Shown here one piece after another: positions 10,133 to 19,204 of a DNA stretch of 64,000 bases. A model generated the notes under the pieces. That model saw nothing but the letters and a program-made list of their open reading frames with translations, did not search any database and was not told the origin of the DNA. The stretch covers positions 24,564 to 88,563 of the forward strand of contig JAEUSQ010000057.1 of the NCBI GenBank assembly GCA_016788705.1. Reading direction: 5' to 3'. This DNA comes from Bacteroidetes Order II. bacterium (GTDB lineage: Bacteria; Bacteroidota; Rhodothermia; Rhodothermales; UBA2364). Position 1 is the stretch's first letter, and the number at the start of each line of letters is the position of its first letter. A program made the position numbers and the translations under genes.

Positions 10133-11914
10133 ATGGCAAAAAAAAGCGCTCCAACGGGCTTTGCAGCAGTGGAACAATACATCGCCTATTACCCCGAATG
10201 GGCAAAGGAATTGGCCCGAAAGTATTTTACCAAAACCCTGAATCAATTTATTCTCTATGGGAATGTCCGGAACTTGGTTCCATCATTGGATGATAACGAC
10301 AATCCTACCTATATATCGTTACGGGAATTTTTAATTCAGGATCTTTTTGCAGGACGTGATATCATCCTGTTTTATGACCGTTCTGCTGGAATTCAGTTTG
10401 GGAATGCAGAATCCCAGAAGGATTTTAACCGCGCATTATCTGGTTATGATACCATTTTTGGAACCGATTACGCGCAAAAAGTCCCAAAGGATCCGGTACG
10501 TGTTTTTGCTGTGTTAGAAAATTATTTCCGGCTTCGATTAGCAGATGGGAAAAGAGTGGCCGTCATTATGGATTATGCCGAGACGCTTATTCCAATGTCG
10601 GAAGCAGGTAGCCTTTCTACGGAAGACCGGAATGCCTTGGTCTTTTTGCAACGTTGGGCACACGATCCGCTCTTTCTAAACCGTGATTTTACCCTTTGTT
10701 TGGTTGCGGAAAGTCTGACTGCACTCAACCAACAGTTGGTACAAAGTCCTTATACAGCAGAAATAAAAATTCAGATTCCTGAAGAACCGCAGCGTCATAC
10801 CTTTATTAAATGGTATATCGGAAAAAGAACTGCGGACTTCAAGAAACTATCGGAAGTAACCCCCGAAACCTTGGCACAAAATACGGCGGGCCTCAATTAC
10901 ATCCAACTCCGCACCATTTTGGCCGATGTCCTTGAAAACCAACATCCGCTCACCTTTGATTTTTTGATCAACCGGAAAAAAGAACTCATCGAAGCAGAAG
11001 CATTTGGCATGCTTGAGTTTGTCGAAACAGATTATAATTTAGACATGGTTGCCGGACACCGCGAGGTTAAAAAACATTTGCGCGAGGCAGCCATTGCCCT
11101 TAAAAGTGGTCGTCCGGATGTCATGCCGATGGGGTATTTGGTCAATGGACCAGTAGGCACAGGAAAAACCTTTATCATCACTTGTTTTGCCGGAGAAATT
11201 GGCGTGCCAATGGTGAAGCTGAAGAACTTCCGGTCACAATGGCAGGGCCAAACCGAAGCCAACTTAGAGCGGATTTTGGCACTCTTGCAAGCCATGACCC
11301 CTGTTGCCGTGATGATTGATGAAGCCGATGCTATGCTTGGCGACCGTAACAACCAAGGTGATTCTGGGGTTTCTAACCGTGTTTTTGGCCAAATTGCGAG
11401 TTTTATGAGCAACTCCAAGAACCGGGGAAAAATCCTCTGGTTCCTCCTAACCGCTCGTCCAGACCTAATGCCTATTGACTTAAAGCGGCAAGGCCGTGCC
11501 GAGGAACACTTGGCCCTGTTTTACCCCTCTACACGCGAAGATCGGGAAGAATTACTGACCGTAACCATGAAGAAGACCAAGACGGCCCTTTCGATGGAGG
11601 AAGTCCCCGAAACGTTCCTAAATGGAGACGCCACCTTTTCTGGCGCCGATATGGAGGCCATTTTTACGCGTGCAAAATTTCGCGCTGTTTCCCGTTCCGA
11701 GAAAGCAGCAGATGCCAAAATAACGAAAGAAATCCTGCAAGAAACGATTGATGATTTTATCCCTCCTACGTATCCAATGGAGGTGGAACTACAGAATTTG
11801 GCGGCGGTGATGGAATGTACCAGCAAACAATTATTACCCGAAAAATACCGAAGCATGAAGCGCGAAGAAATCCTGCAACGTATTGAGCAAATCAAGCGCT
11901 TAATGGGCATTTAA
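10133..11914 (+). CDS. AAA+ ATPase of unknown function with a divergent N-terminal domain
   Basis: This 593-residue protein has one clear AAA+ module in its second half: Walker A GPVGTGKT at residues 339-346, Walker B VAVMIDEADAM with Asp396/Glu397, and a sensor/arginine region TARPDLMPIDLKRQGR, resembling FtsH/CDC48-type modules. The first 290 residues contain strings such as DIILFYDRSAGI and RVAVIMDYAETLI that resemble the beta strands of a second P-loop domain without a Walker A motif, so it may be a degenerate ATPase domain. There is no protease motif or membrane segment. The start at 10133 (MAKKS) is preferred over an upstream in-frame ATG. It stands alone, with a hairpin terminator after it; its substrate is unknown. 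Confidence 0.8.
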   Translation: MAKKSAPTGFAAVEQYIAYYPEWAKELARKYFTKTLNQFILYGNVRNLVPSLDDNDNPTYISLREFLIQDLFAGRDIILFYDRSAGIQFGNAESQKDFNRALSGYDTIFGTDYAQKVPKDPVRVFAVLENYFRLRLADGKRVAVIMDYAETLIPMSEAGSLSTEDRNALVFLQRWAHDPLFLNRDFTLCLVAESLTALNQQLVQSPYTAEIKIQIPEEPQRHTFIKWYIGKRTADFKKLSEVTPETLAQNTAGLNYIQLRTILADVLENQHPLTFDFLINRKKELIEAEAFGMLEFVETDYNLDMVAGHREVKKHLREAAIALKSGRPDVMPMGYLVNGPVGTGKTFIITCFAGEIGVPMVKLKNFRSQWQGQTEANLERILALLQAMTPVAVMIDEADAMLGDRNNQGDSGVSNRVFGQIASFMSNSKNRGKILWFLLTARPDLMPIDLKRQGRAEEHLALFYPSTREDREELLTVTMKKTKTALSMEEVPETFLNGDATFSGADMEAIFTRAKFRAVSRSEKAADAKITKEILQETIDDFIPPTYPMEVELQNLAAVMECTSKQLLPEKYRSMKREEILQRIEQIKRLMGI

Positions 11915-11934
11915 GCACAAGGGTCGCTAAAAAC

Positions 11935-11969
11935 AAAGAGCGGATTTGGAGAAACAAACCCGCTCTTTT
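11935..11969. terminator. Bidirectional intrinsic terminator
   Basis: A 9-bp perfect stem (AAAGAGCGG paired with CCGCTCTTT) encloses a 16-base loop and is followed by a T-run. Because the stem begins with A and ends with T on both strands, it can end transcription both of the AAA+ gene and of the facing Phd-like gene. Confidence 0.75.
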
Positions 11970-11989
11970 GCATTTAGCATTGGGACCAA

Positions 11990-12217
11990 TTAACCTTCGG
12001 CTACATCGGCATTTTTACGCGGACGACCACGACGGCCTGTGCTCACTTTTTTGGCGCCAATCAACTTGTTATAGGCCTGGCGGCTAATCACCACAACACC
12101 TGCATCATCTACTAAAACGGCATCGTTTGAATTGACCACTTCTTTTACAATAAGATCAGTCTGGTTTTTGAGATCTTCAAGGGAGGCAATGCCTACAATT
12201 CCTTTAGTGCTAAGCAT
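11990..12217 (-). CDS. Small Phd/antitoxin-like protein with an AT-hook tail
   Basis: I do not recognise an exact family. The 75-residue product has an N-terminal part (residues 8-55) whose pattern resembles the Phd/YefM antitoxin fold: a helix like ASLEDLKNQTDLIVKEV, then two short strands AVLVDDAGVVVIS, then a helix RQAYNKLIG. Residues 61-68 (GRRGRPRK) are a textbook AT-hook that would bind the minor groove of AT-rich DNA. No toxin gene is adjacent. A palindrome lies about 31 bases upstream of its start. The fold assignment is inference from pattern; the AT-hook is seen directly. Confidence 0.65.
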   Translation of the reverse strand: MLSTKGIVGIASLEDLKNQTDLIVKEVVNSNDAVLVDDAGVVVISRQAYNKLIGAKKVSTGRRGRPRKNADVAEG

Positions 12218-12547
12218 GTTTTTAAGAATTTATATGAGGTTAGAAAACTGGCTTATATTGACAGTGAATAAGCCAAAATCGAATAAGTGCGGAGAATATA
12301 AGCATATAGACTGATCATAAACAACCCAAATCCTGTTTTTTTTTCAATTATCTGATTTCTTTACGGATCATTAATAAATTTATGCGTTCTTTTTTCCAAT
12401 CAAAAGTACAATAATTTTATTCAAGCCTAAATAAGGTTATTTATTGGAGATTAATATTGAGGGATCACCTTACACCGATCACATTTTGTGAGAGGGGTTG
12501 GTGATTCATGTGTCTTTGCATTAACTTCAATCAAACCCCAAGAAGTT
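12218..12547. other. Intergenic region between divergent genes
   Basis: This 330-base AT-rich stretch separates the minus-strand Phd-like gene from the plus-strand GH127 gene. It must contain both promoters. Apart from the 8-bp inverted repeat at 12249-12275 I see no gene, RNA or repeat in it. Confidence 0.6.
12249..12275. promoter_or_regulatory. Inverted repeat upstream of the Phd-like gene, candidate operator
   Basis: TGGCTTAT at 12249-12256 and ATAAGCCA at 12268-12275 form a perfect 8-bp inverted repeat with an 11-base AT-rich spacer. It lies 31 bases before the ATG at 12217, where an operator would be expected. Phd/YefM-type antitoxins commonly autoregulate by binding such repeats; the link here is inferred from position only. 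Confidence 0.45.
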
Positions 12548-14896
12548 ATGTCCATAAAATCTTATTTCCTCCTGCTGTCGCTCTGTAGCCTATGTGCTTG
12601 TCAGCACGCGCCTGTTCCTGATGATTACCCCATTGTAGCTGTCCCATATCATCGGGTGGTTCTGGAAGATGAATTTTGGCGGCCCCGTTTAGAAACCAAC
12701 CGTCGGATCACCATTCCACATAACTTTGACCAGATGGAAACACAAGGCACGTTGCACAATTTCCGGCTTGCTGCAAAGGCCGATACGGGCGTGCATAGGG
12801 GGATCTACCCGTTTTACGACTCCGATGCCTACAAAAACATTGAAGCAGCAGCCTACAGCCTAAAAACTCACCCAGATACGGCCCTTGTCAAACGTGTGGC
12901 AGGGCTTATCGGCCAGATAGACCGTGCGCAAGAAGAGGATGGGTATTTATACACCCCCCGCACCAATCGTGCAGCCCGACTCGAAGCCTGGGCGGGCCTC
13001 AGCAAATGGGAAAAATTAGAAGGCAGCCACGAGTTATATTGTGCTGGACACTTATACGAGGCGGGCATTGCCCATCAAGAGGCAACGGGAAGCGATCGGC
13101 TCATGCGGATTGCCCTAAAAAATGCAGATCTTGTTGCCCGCACGTTTGGGCCTGATCGTTTGCATATGCCCCCCGGACATCAGGAAGTGGAATTGGCCCT
13201 CGCAAAAATGTATCGCACCACCCAAGATGCACATTACCTGAAAACCGCCAAATTCTTTTTGGACGCCAGAGGCCAGTTGGGGGACCGGAATAAACTTTGG
13301 GATTTTTATGCACAGGACCACGCCCCCATCAAACAACAAACCGAAGCCGTGGGCCATGCTGTCCGATTTGTCTATATGAACATGGGCATCATGGATGTCG
13401 CTGCATTAACGGGCGATCGGGCATACGAAACCACCAGCCTACACTTATGGAACAATGTCACCAGTAAAAAAATGTACCTTACCGGAGGTATTGGGTCGGT
13501 GGGTTTTGGTGAAGGATTTACGGACAACTACGACCTACCCAATATGACAGCCTATTCCGAAACCTGTTCTTCAATTGGCAATGCCTTCTGGAATCATCGG
13601 CTGTTCCTGAAAACGGGCAATGCTCGATATGCCGATGTGATGGAGCGCATCCTCTACAATGCCTTTTTATCTGGCGTTGGTTTATCTGGAAATGTGTTTT
13701 TTTATGACAATCCATTGGCTTCTAAAGGCCAACACGCCCGTTCCAGATGGTTTATTTGTGCCTGTTGCCCCCCAAATGTGGCGCGGTTTCTCCCTCAAGT
13801 GCCCGGTTTGATGTATGGGATACGGGGTGAAGACCTTTATGTGAACCTGTTTGCGACCAGCACCGCAGATTTGGTTGTGAATAACCATGCTTTCCGCCTG
13901 AAACAAGAAACGCAATATCCTTGGAATGGCCGCATTCGCCTCACGGTACAATCCGGGTCAGGTCAGGCCACTTTCCGCCTCCGGATTCCCGGCTGGGTGG
14001 GAGATCGAGTATTGCCCAGCGACCTATATCGCTTTATGGAACCCCCAACAGCTACACCACACCTCAAAATCAATGGTCAAATACAACCTTTTACATCCGA
14101 GCATGGGTATGCTGTCATCCGTAGAATGTGGAAGCAAGATGATGTGCTGGAATGGTCTTTGCCTATGACGGTTCGGCGGGTGAGCGCACACGAAAAAGTA
14201 ATTCAAAATAAGGACCGAATGGCATTACAACATGGCCCCATTGTTTTTGCTATCGAAGGAGCGGATTATCCGGACGGGCGGGTACACCATTTGTATGTAC
14301 CAGATACCCACAAGCTGAAGTTTCAATACGATGCAAACCTATTCAAAGGTATTGGAACCTTGGTTGGACAAGCCCAGGCTGTTTATAAGGATGTTCACAA
14401 CAACATCAAGGTCCGAAAAGTTAACTTTAAGGCAATTCCATACTTTGCTTGGTCTCACCGAGGCAGAACCGAGATGGCTGTCTGGATACCCCACTCTTCG
14501 GGACCTGCCACAGCGGTCTTCTCGCCTCCACTTCCTACACAAAGCCTCCTTAAAACCTCTGGTGGCGGAAATGCCGAAGTGTTACGGGATGGAAAAACCA
14601 ACACCCCCTTTGTTTGGAACGCATCCGGTGGTAAATTATGGGTTCAATACGACTTTCCCGCTACAGAGGAGGTTTCGCAGGTGGAGGTATTTTGGGATAC
14701 CCCGCCCAAATCATGGTCGGTTTTCGCGATGTATGAGGGACGCTGGCACCGAATCTGGAACCCCTCCGAGAGATGGGGCGTCCAGAAGGGATGGAACAAG
14801 GTGATCTTAGAAACCGCCCGAACCCAACAAATTCGCTTGGAAGTGGAACCTGATGGAACCCAACTTCCTGCCCTATCCGAATGGAAGGTGTACTAA
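12548..14896 (+). CDS. GH127-family (DUF1680) glycosidase lipoprotein, probable beta-L-arabinofuranosidase
   Basis: GH127 enzymes remove beta-L-arabinofuranose with a cysteine nucleophile held by zinc. The 782-residue product starts at 12548 with a lipoprotein signal ending in LCAC, so it is membrane-anchored. The zinc/catalytic set is visible: Glu338 and Cys340 in AYSETCSS, and the CACCPPN motif with Cys406 and Cys407. An (alpha/alpha)6 barrel occupies about residues 30-440, followed by beta-sandwich domains; the last 110 residues (WVQYDFPATEEVSQVEVFW) resemble an F5/8-type carbohydrate-binding module. There is no SusC/SusD pair beside it, so it is not part of a classical polysaccharide locus. 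The substrate is family-level inference. Confidence 0.9.
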   Translation: MSIKSYFLLLSLCSLCACQHAPVPDDYPIVAVPYHRVVLEDEFWRPRLETNRRITIPHNFDQMETQGTLHNFRLAAKADTGVHRGIYPFYDSDAYKNIEAAAYSLKTHPDTALVKRVAGLIGQIDRAQEEDGYLYTPRTNRAARLEAWAGLSKWEKLEGSHELYCAGHLYEAGIAHQEATGSDRLMRIALKNADLVARTFGPDRLHMPPGHQEVELALAKMYRTTQDAHYLKTAKFFLDARGQLGDRNKLWDFYAQDHAPIKQQTEAVGHAVRFVYMNMGIMDVAALTGDRAYETTSLHLWNNVTSKKMYLTGGIGSVGFGEGFTDNYDLPNMTAYSETCSSIGNAFWNHRLFLKTGNARYADVMERILYNAFLSGVGLSGNVFFYDNPLASKGQHARSRWFICACCPPNVARFLPQVPGLMYGIRGEDLYVNLFATSTADLVVNNHAFRLKQETQYPWNGRIRLTVQSGSGQATFRLRIPGWVGDRVLPSDLYRFMEPPTATPHLKINGQIQPFTSEHGYAVIRRMWKQDDVLEWSLPMTVRRVSAHEKVIQNKDRMALQHGPIVFAIEGADYPDGRVHHLYVPDTHKLKFQYDANLFKGIGTLVGQAQAVYKDVHNNIKVRKVNFKAIPYFAWSHRGRTEMAVWIPHSSGPATAVFSPPLPTQSLLKTSGGGNAEVLRDGKTNTPFVWNASGGKLWVQYDFPATEEVSQVEVFWDTPPKSWSVFAMYEGRWHRIWNPSERWGVQKGWNKVILETARTQQIRLEVEPDGTQLPALSEWKVY

Positions 14897-14900
14897 ACCA

Positions 14901-15494
14901 ATGGATATGCCGCTGACTGCCCAGACAAAACCCTTAGCTCCCATTTACTACTGGGCCGAACGGGTATTTTGGATGCTGATGTTCTTGATCCTCCTGAACA
15001 CGGGTTGGCTTACGTGGCGCTTTACGGCTTTAGAGGCGGGTCTGGCAACTCCCGGAACAGGTTTTTGCTCATTGTCGGCACGGGTAGATTGCGACAAGGT
15101 ACTCCAATCTGCCGAGGCACGGTATTTTGGACTACCCAATGCGTATTTGGGGTTTGGTTTTTTTGTATGGGTAACGGTCTGGTTTGCGCTTTTTCCTAAG
15201 CTGGGACTGGTCTATCGTCGGTGGGCATACAATGTACTGGCATTGGGTTTTTTGGCTGCTGTGCCATTTACCTTGCTTTTTTTGGGTTTGTTGGCGAACA
15301 TGCCTGTTCTGTGCCCTATTTGTCCCATCAATCATTTGCTAACTTGGTTTGCCTTCGATCGCTTGCTCCGGATCCGGCGATTTGCCCCCATTCCAGATTT
15401 CCCCCCACCGCTTAAACCCTTTCTCCAATGGCTGAGTATCTCACTGATCCCAACACTTGTCCTTTGGTATGGCTGGTGGATGTTGAGGGGATGA
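14901..15494 (+). CDS. Vitamin K epoxide reductase (VKOR) family membrane protein
   Basis: Bacterial VKOR homologues reoxidise periplasmic disulfide-forming proteins by passing electrons to quinone. The 197-residue product (start 14901, four bases after the GH127 stop) has about five membrane segments. The four functional cysteines are present: Cys56 and Cys64 in the loop CSLSARVDCDKVL, and the redox CPIC pair Cys138/Cys141. The conserved Ser and Gly-Leu-Pro segment (SAEARYFGLPNAYLG) follows as in the family. No thioredoxin domain is fused, so a separate DsbA-like partner is expected. Menaquinone genes elsewhere in the window fit its electron acceptor. Confidence 0.88.
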   Translation: MDMPLTAQTKPLAPIYYWAERVFWMLMFLILLNTGWLTWRFTALEAGLATPGTGFCSLSARVDCDKVLQSAEARYFGLPNAYLGFGFFVWVTVWFALFPKLGLVYRRWAYNVLALGFLAAVPFTLLFLGLLANMPVLCPICPINHLLTWFAFDRLLRIRRFAPIPDFPPPLKPFLQWLSISLIPTLVLWYGWWMLRG

Positions 15495-15767
15495 GACGGG
15501 CTTTTTTAATCCTATAAATACGGTCTTGTGATAAAAAAACAACCGAAAACAAAGGCACAAACGAAGACGTTTTCTCCGACATGTTCGACATACCACTTAC
15601 CCCAATCATATTTGAGTGCATCGTCATAGGTCAGAGATAAACAATGAATAACAAAAATCTTCCCAAGAACAATCTAATAACAAATTAAAGAATTGTTTTT
15701 ACATGTTTTATAACAAACGAAAACTTGTGCTTTCGCGTAAAAAACTGTATGCTGTTTTTAATGTCCA

Positions 15768-16481
15768 TTACCAACTGACCTGTACCCCGTCTCTAAAAAA
15801 CTTACCTGTCGGTGAAGGGTCTGGCAAAGTTGCAGCCCATACAATTCCTTGTGCTCCTTCTGAAACTGGTCTCGCTCCCCATTGTTCTGTTCCTAGATAA
15901 GTGGCGACAAAACCAGGGCAAACTGAATTGACCGTTACTTTTGTGTCTTTCAATTCTCTTGCCAACTTGACGGTCAGGCCGTTCAAAGCAAGTTTGGTAA
16001 TGGCATATACAGGTGTATTACCCTGATGATTCTCTAAACCGAATATGGGGTCGGTAAATGAACCCGCACCGCTTGAAACATTTACGACTCTTCCACTGTC
16101 CGACTTTTGTAGGAGCCACTGAAACGCTTTTATCATTCGCCAAGCACCCAAAAGATTGGTATCAATTGCCTCTTTGATAAACAATATATCGGCATTTAAT
16201 GCTTGTCTGCCTTGGTCAAAGTATGCCGCTGCGTTATTAATCAGTACATCCAATTTACCAAATTCAGTTTCAACATCTTTTGCCAATTGATTTACTGATT
16301 GGTCGTTTGTAATGTCTAATTGCCGTGCAGAAACATCAATCTTTTCAGCCAATTCAGATACCTTGTGTAGGTCTCTTGCTGCAATAAGAACCTTAAATCC
16401 AAGTTCTTTTAATTGCCGTGCAGTCTCGTACCCAAGTCCCATTTCTCGGCTTACTCCTGTAATAAGCGCTACTTTGTTCAT
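15768..16481 (-). CDS. Short-chain dehydrogenase/reductase
   Basis: A 237-residue SDR of the classical Rossmann type. The N-terminus MNKVALITG begins the NAD(P)-binding strand and the glycine-rich turn is TGVSREMGLG, with one more residue between glycines than the textbook TGxxxGxG. The NNAA motif (LINNAAAYFD), the catalytic serine in VVNVSSGAGS and the YAITK active-site Tyr/Lys are all present. The start at 16481 fits the family; the frame is open upstream but that stretch has no family character. Substrate unknown. It lies at the edge of an AT-richer accessory island beginning near 15.6 kb. Confidence 0.85.
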   Translation of the reverse strand: MNKVALITGVSREMGLGYETARQLKELGFKVLIAARDLHKVSELAEKIDVSARQLDITNDQSVNQLAKDVETEFGKLDVLINNAAAYFDQGRQALNADILFIKEAIDTNLLGAWRMIKAFQWLLQKSDSGRVVNVSSGAGSFTDPIFGLENHQGNTPVYAITKLALNGLTVKLARELKDTKVTVNSVCPGFVATYLGTEQWGARPVSEGAQGIVWAATLPDPSPTGKFFRDGVQVSW

Positions 16482-16705
16482 TGTCTTTATGTTTGACTTT
16501 ACTGTTATGGCCTGTCTTTGAGGATGGGGCAGAGCAAAAAAATCCTGTACAGCTGGCTTAGTTTCGCTCATTTTCACTTCCGAGCTGCCTACACTGAACT
16601 GGAGGAAATAAAACACAGAGTTTCAACTTTACGTGCGGCCTACCGAGTTTGCTTGCCGTACCACCCCAGCAGACACAGAATCCGTATTGGCGGTTCGATT
16701 TTAGG

Positions 16706-17275
16706 CTATTTTTTATCATTTATAAATTCGTCGGTAAAGTGTTCTCGTTGTTTTGGTTTTGAGAATTTATCTTTGTTGAATAGCTGAGAATTTCCTTTTG
16801 GAATTGACAGCGAAGCCCAACCGTTTTCAGCAAGCATCTTCCCTAAAAATACAATTTGCCCAATATGATATGGATAATGTGCAAGTTGTCGGTTAATAGC
16901 CTCAATTACAGTATGTCCTTGATTACGTATGTAAATAATTTTGTCAAGATCGTCTGCCGTTAATGAGTTGATTGTGTTGAAAAGGCAAGTCCAACCCTCG
17001 TTCCATTTGTCTAAAAGCTCTTCTCTGCTTTGTATGTCGTTTTCAAATTCAGCGTCTCTATCCCGAAAATCTTTTTCTCCGTCCGAAGTCAAAAAGTCTG
17101 TCCAACGTGAAAGCATATTGCCCCAAAGGTGTTTTACGATTGTCGAAATACTGTTGCTTTCGTCATTGTATTGCCAAAACAATTTATCGTCTTGCACTTG
17201 CGAAAACGTTTGGTCCCCAAGCATTTTGTAATACGCAAATTGTTTTCTTGCGCTATCCAAATAGTCATTTGTCAT
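16706..17275 (-). CDS. DUF1572-type DinB-superfamily protein
   Basis: A 189-residue protein with the four-helix DinB/YfiT fold in its DUF1572 form. The first metal histidine is likely in ISTIVKHLWGNM and the second pair in AHYPYHIGQIVFLGK near residue 135, a typical HxxxH. Members are presumed metal-dependent thiol transferases or hydrolases, without a defined substrate. Codon use is AT-rich like its neighbours in the island. Its start overlaps the 3' end of the broken WG-repeat gene by 11 bases. Confidence 0.8.
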   Translation of the reverse strand: MTNDYLDSARKQFAYYKMLGDQTFSQVQDDKLFWQYNDESNSISTIVKHLWGNMLSRWTDFLTSDGEKDFRDRDAEFENDIQSREELLDKWNEGWTCLFNTINSLTADDLDKIIYIRNQGHTVIEAINRQLAHYPYHIGQIVFLGKMLAENGWASLSIPKGNSQLFNKDKFSKPKQREHFTDEFINDKK

Positions 17276-18260
17276 AATTTATTTTTCTGGTTAGTGGTGG
17301 TTTTGTGCTTCTTATGATTGCAAATGCTCTATTGAAAGAGAAAGGCGTAAGTTCGTCCCAATCGGTGTTTGAAAATATTATTTCTCCTTTTGTATTGATT
17401 GCTCCCTTATAATCATAACGATTCTTTGGAGACCATAGCTTAACAGTATCAGGATCAACAGAATATATTTCAATAATCGCAATATCTTGATGAAAATTAT
17501 CATTACCGTAGTCGAGTTTCCATTTTTTTGACGGGATAGTAAATTTATACTTCCCCATGTCATCTATTATTCCTTCGTAGTCATAATATCCTTTCTGGTT
17601 TTCAACAATTAATTTAACGCGTGCATAGCCATTATTAAACTCTCCAATATCTTTGTATTTCCCATATTGAACTCTCCATTTTCCAAATGTATCTATTACG
17701 CCTTTTTCATAAACACCTTTCTCAATGCTGTCATTTGAATCGGAGTTGTGATTTAAGCCTGTTACAACAGAAATACCATTATTGAAAGCAGTCATTTGTT
17801 TGAATAGTGTATCTACTACCAACTTTCCTGCCTTATTAATTACTCCGCATTTGCCTGTTTGTGTAACAATTATCCCAAATGAGTTACTAATAAATTATGA
17901 AATTTTTTTGTAGTTATAGTTAAAAAAAATACTTCCCTTTTTGTTAATAAAAAAAGGTTTTCCGTCAATAAAAACTTTTGCAAGCCCGTTATACAAAGAC
18001 AATCCTAAATCAAACTTGGGCGAAATGATGAATTTTCCCTTGGTGTTAATATATCCATAAGTTCCATTCAGTCTAACAGGAGCAAGACCTTCTGAAAATT
18101 CCCCTGCTGATAAGAACTGCGGTTTTATTATTGTTTTTCCTGTTTTGTCAATGTAGCTATATAAGTTGTTGTCCTTAATGGTATAAAGTCGGTCCGTACT
18201 TTGCCCCAATGTCTTCAAGCAAAATGTTGTCAGTATAATTATTAGAAATATTCTCTTCAT
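17265..18260 (-). pseudogene. WG-repeat lipoprotein-like/secreted protein broken by one in-frame stop
   Basis: Two open stretches, 18260-17895 and the one ending at 17265, are in the same frame and separated only by a TAA at 17895-17897; reading through gives 331 residues. The first part has a signal peptide (hydrophobic 4-17, cut near LGQ) and WG-type repeats such as YSYIDKTGKTIIKPQF and YGYINTKGKFIISPKF. The repeats continue after the stop (CGVINKAGKLVVDTLF, KGAINTKGEIIFSNTDW). WG repeats usually form extracytoplasmic beta-rich scaffolds. The C-terminus runs into the DUF1572 start, suggesting the 3' end is also eroded. The N-terminal 121-residue fragment could still be made. Confidence 0.75.
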
Positions 18261-18491
18261 GTCTCTGCCTGTTTTAATAAAGGCGGTCTTCCACCTACAA
18301 TTCTAGAAATGATTTAAGTTCAATAAAAATAAACAAATAAAAAAGATTACTGGGATATCTAAAGTAGTTTTTAGGTTTAAACAAAAACTACCAAGATATA
18401 GCAATCCTTCTCCGACAAAATACGTCAATTAATTTTTGGCGTCAAGCTCCTGCTTCACCTTTCGACATTAAAGACCTTTACCGATATTTTG
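18261..18491. other. AT-rich intergenic region with a hairpin
   Basis: No coding sequence is evident. A perfect 9-bp stem (GTAGTTTTT at 18364-18372 with AAAAACTAC at 18383-18391) surrounds a 10-base loop; it lacks a downstream T-run, so it is not a clear terminator. The rest probably carries the promoter of the WG-repeat gene. Confidence 0.5.
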
Positions 18492-18787
18492 AGCGCCCTT
18501 TGTTAATGTGGTAAAGTGAGACTACCAGCCATTGCGGCGGCGATCTCAAACGCGGTTGAGACGGCTTCAAACGAGCAAAGACTCCGCCGCTTCTTTAGTT
18601 CTGCCACGTTGCGACACAAAGACTTCGTTAAATTTTGCTATCAGTTGATGCTTGGCTTTTGTCCAGACTCCGACAACAGTGGATGATGTGAACCTTCTTC
18701 AAGAACAGTCTAATCATGTCTTATCTCCTTGTTTATGAATAGTTTAGACAAAGTGCGGAGGGAGTGGCCTGGCACACAAAGGGCGCT
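18492..18787 (+). mobile_element. Remnant or miniature insertion sequence with 12-bp terminal inverted repeats
   Basis: AGCGCCCTTTGT at 18492-18503 and its exact reverse complement ACAAAGGGCGCT at 18776-18787 bound a 296-base segment. Inside, a 56-codon open frame (GTG at 18516 to TGA at 18684) encodes a peptide with the strings LPAIAAAI and NEQRLRRFFSS, which resemble the N-termini of IS4-superfamily DDE transposases; that resemblance is from memory. The segment is also richer in GC than its surroundings. No convincing target-site duplication is visible. It is best read as an internally deleted IS or MITE-like derivative inside the decaying island. Confidence 0.6.
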
Positions 18788-19204
18788 ATTGGTAATGGAA
18801 CGAAGTCTTCGTAAATTGGTCGGGCTAATCGTATCTGATTGTAGAAACGATAGCAGTGATGCTGTAAACTGCATGGGTGATTGTTTGGTAGTATAAAACT
18901 ACTAATGGGTACATGCGGTTTATGGCTTCACGTAACCAACCCCTTCTCAAAGAACTAATTTTTGGCCAACATATAGTAATAAATTTTTAAAGGAATTGGG
19001 ACTATCATCAATATAACAAGATGAATTGCCAACGCGATCTGCAAGTATATTGCCAAATCTAACGCATGATAAAATTGTTTTTAAAAGATCCCGATCCTTG
19101 AAGAAATCAAACGACTCTGGACTAAAATTTTATAATTTGAAATCAAAAAATAAACTTACAAAATGATTATCATGTTAATAGTTCAATATTCATATTTAAA
19201 ATAA
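18788..19204. other. Intergenic region without recognisable gene
   Basis: About 417 AT-rich bases between the IS remnant and the TauE/SafE gene. Short frames exist but none has a family signature. A small hairpin (GTAGT/ACTAC) lies near 18887-18901. The promoter of the TauE-acetolactate decarboxylase unit is presumably here. Confidence 0.45.

Noticed and set aside
13101..13357. Antisense frames within the GH127 gene
   Set aside because: No start context or similarity; the GH127 catalytic residues are on the other strand.
16482..16705. Possible integron attC site between the SDR and DUF1572 genes
   Set aside because: I looked for RYYYAAC/GTTRRRY core pairs and repeated flanks between the island genes and found none that fit; no integrase gene is in the window.
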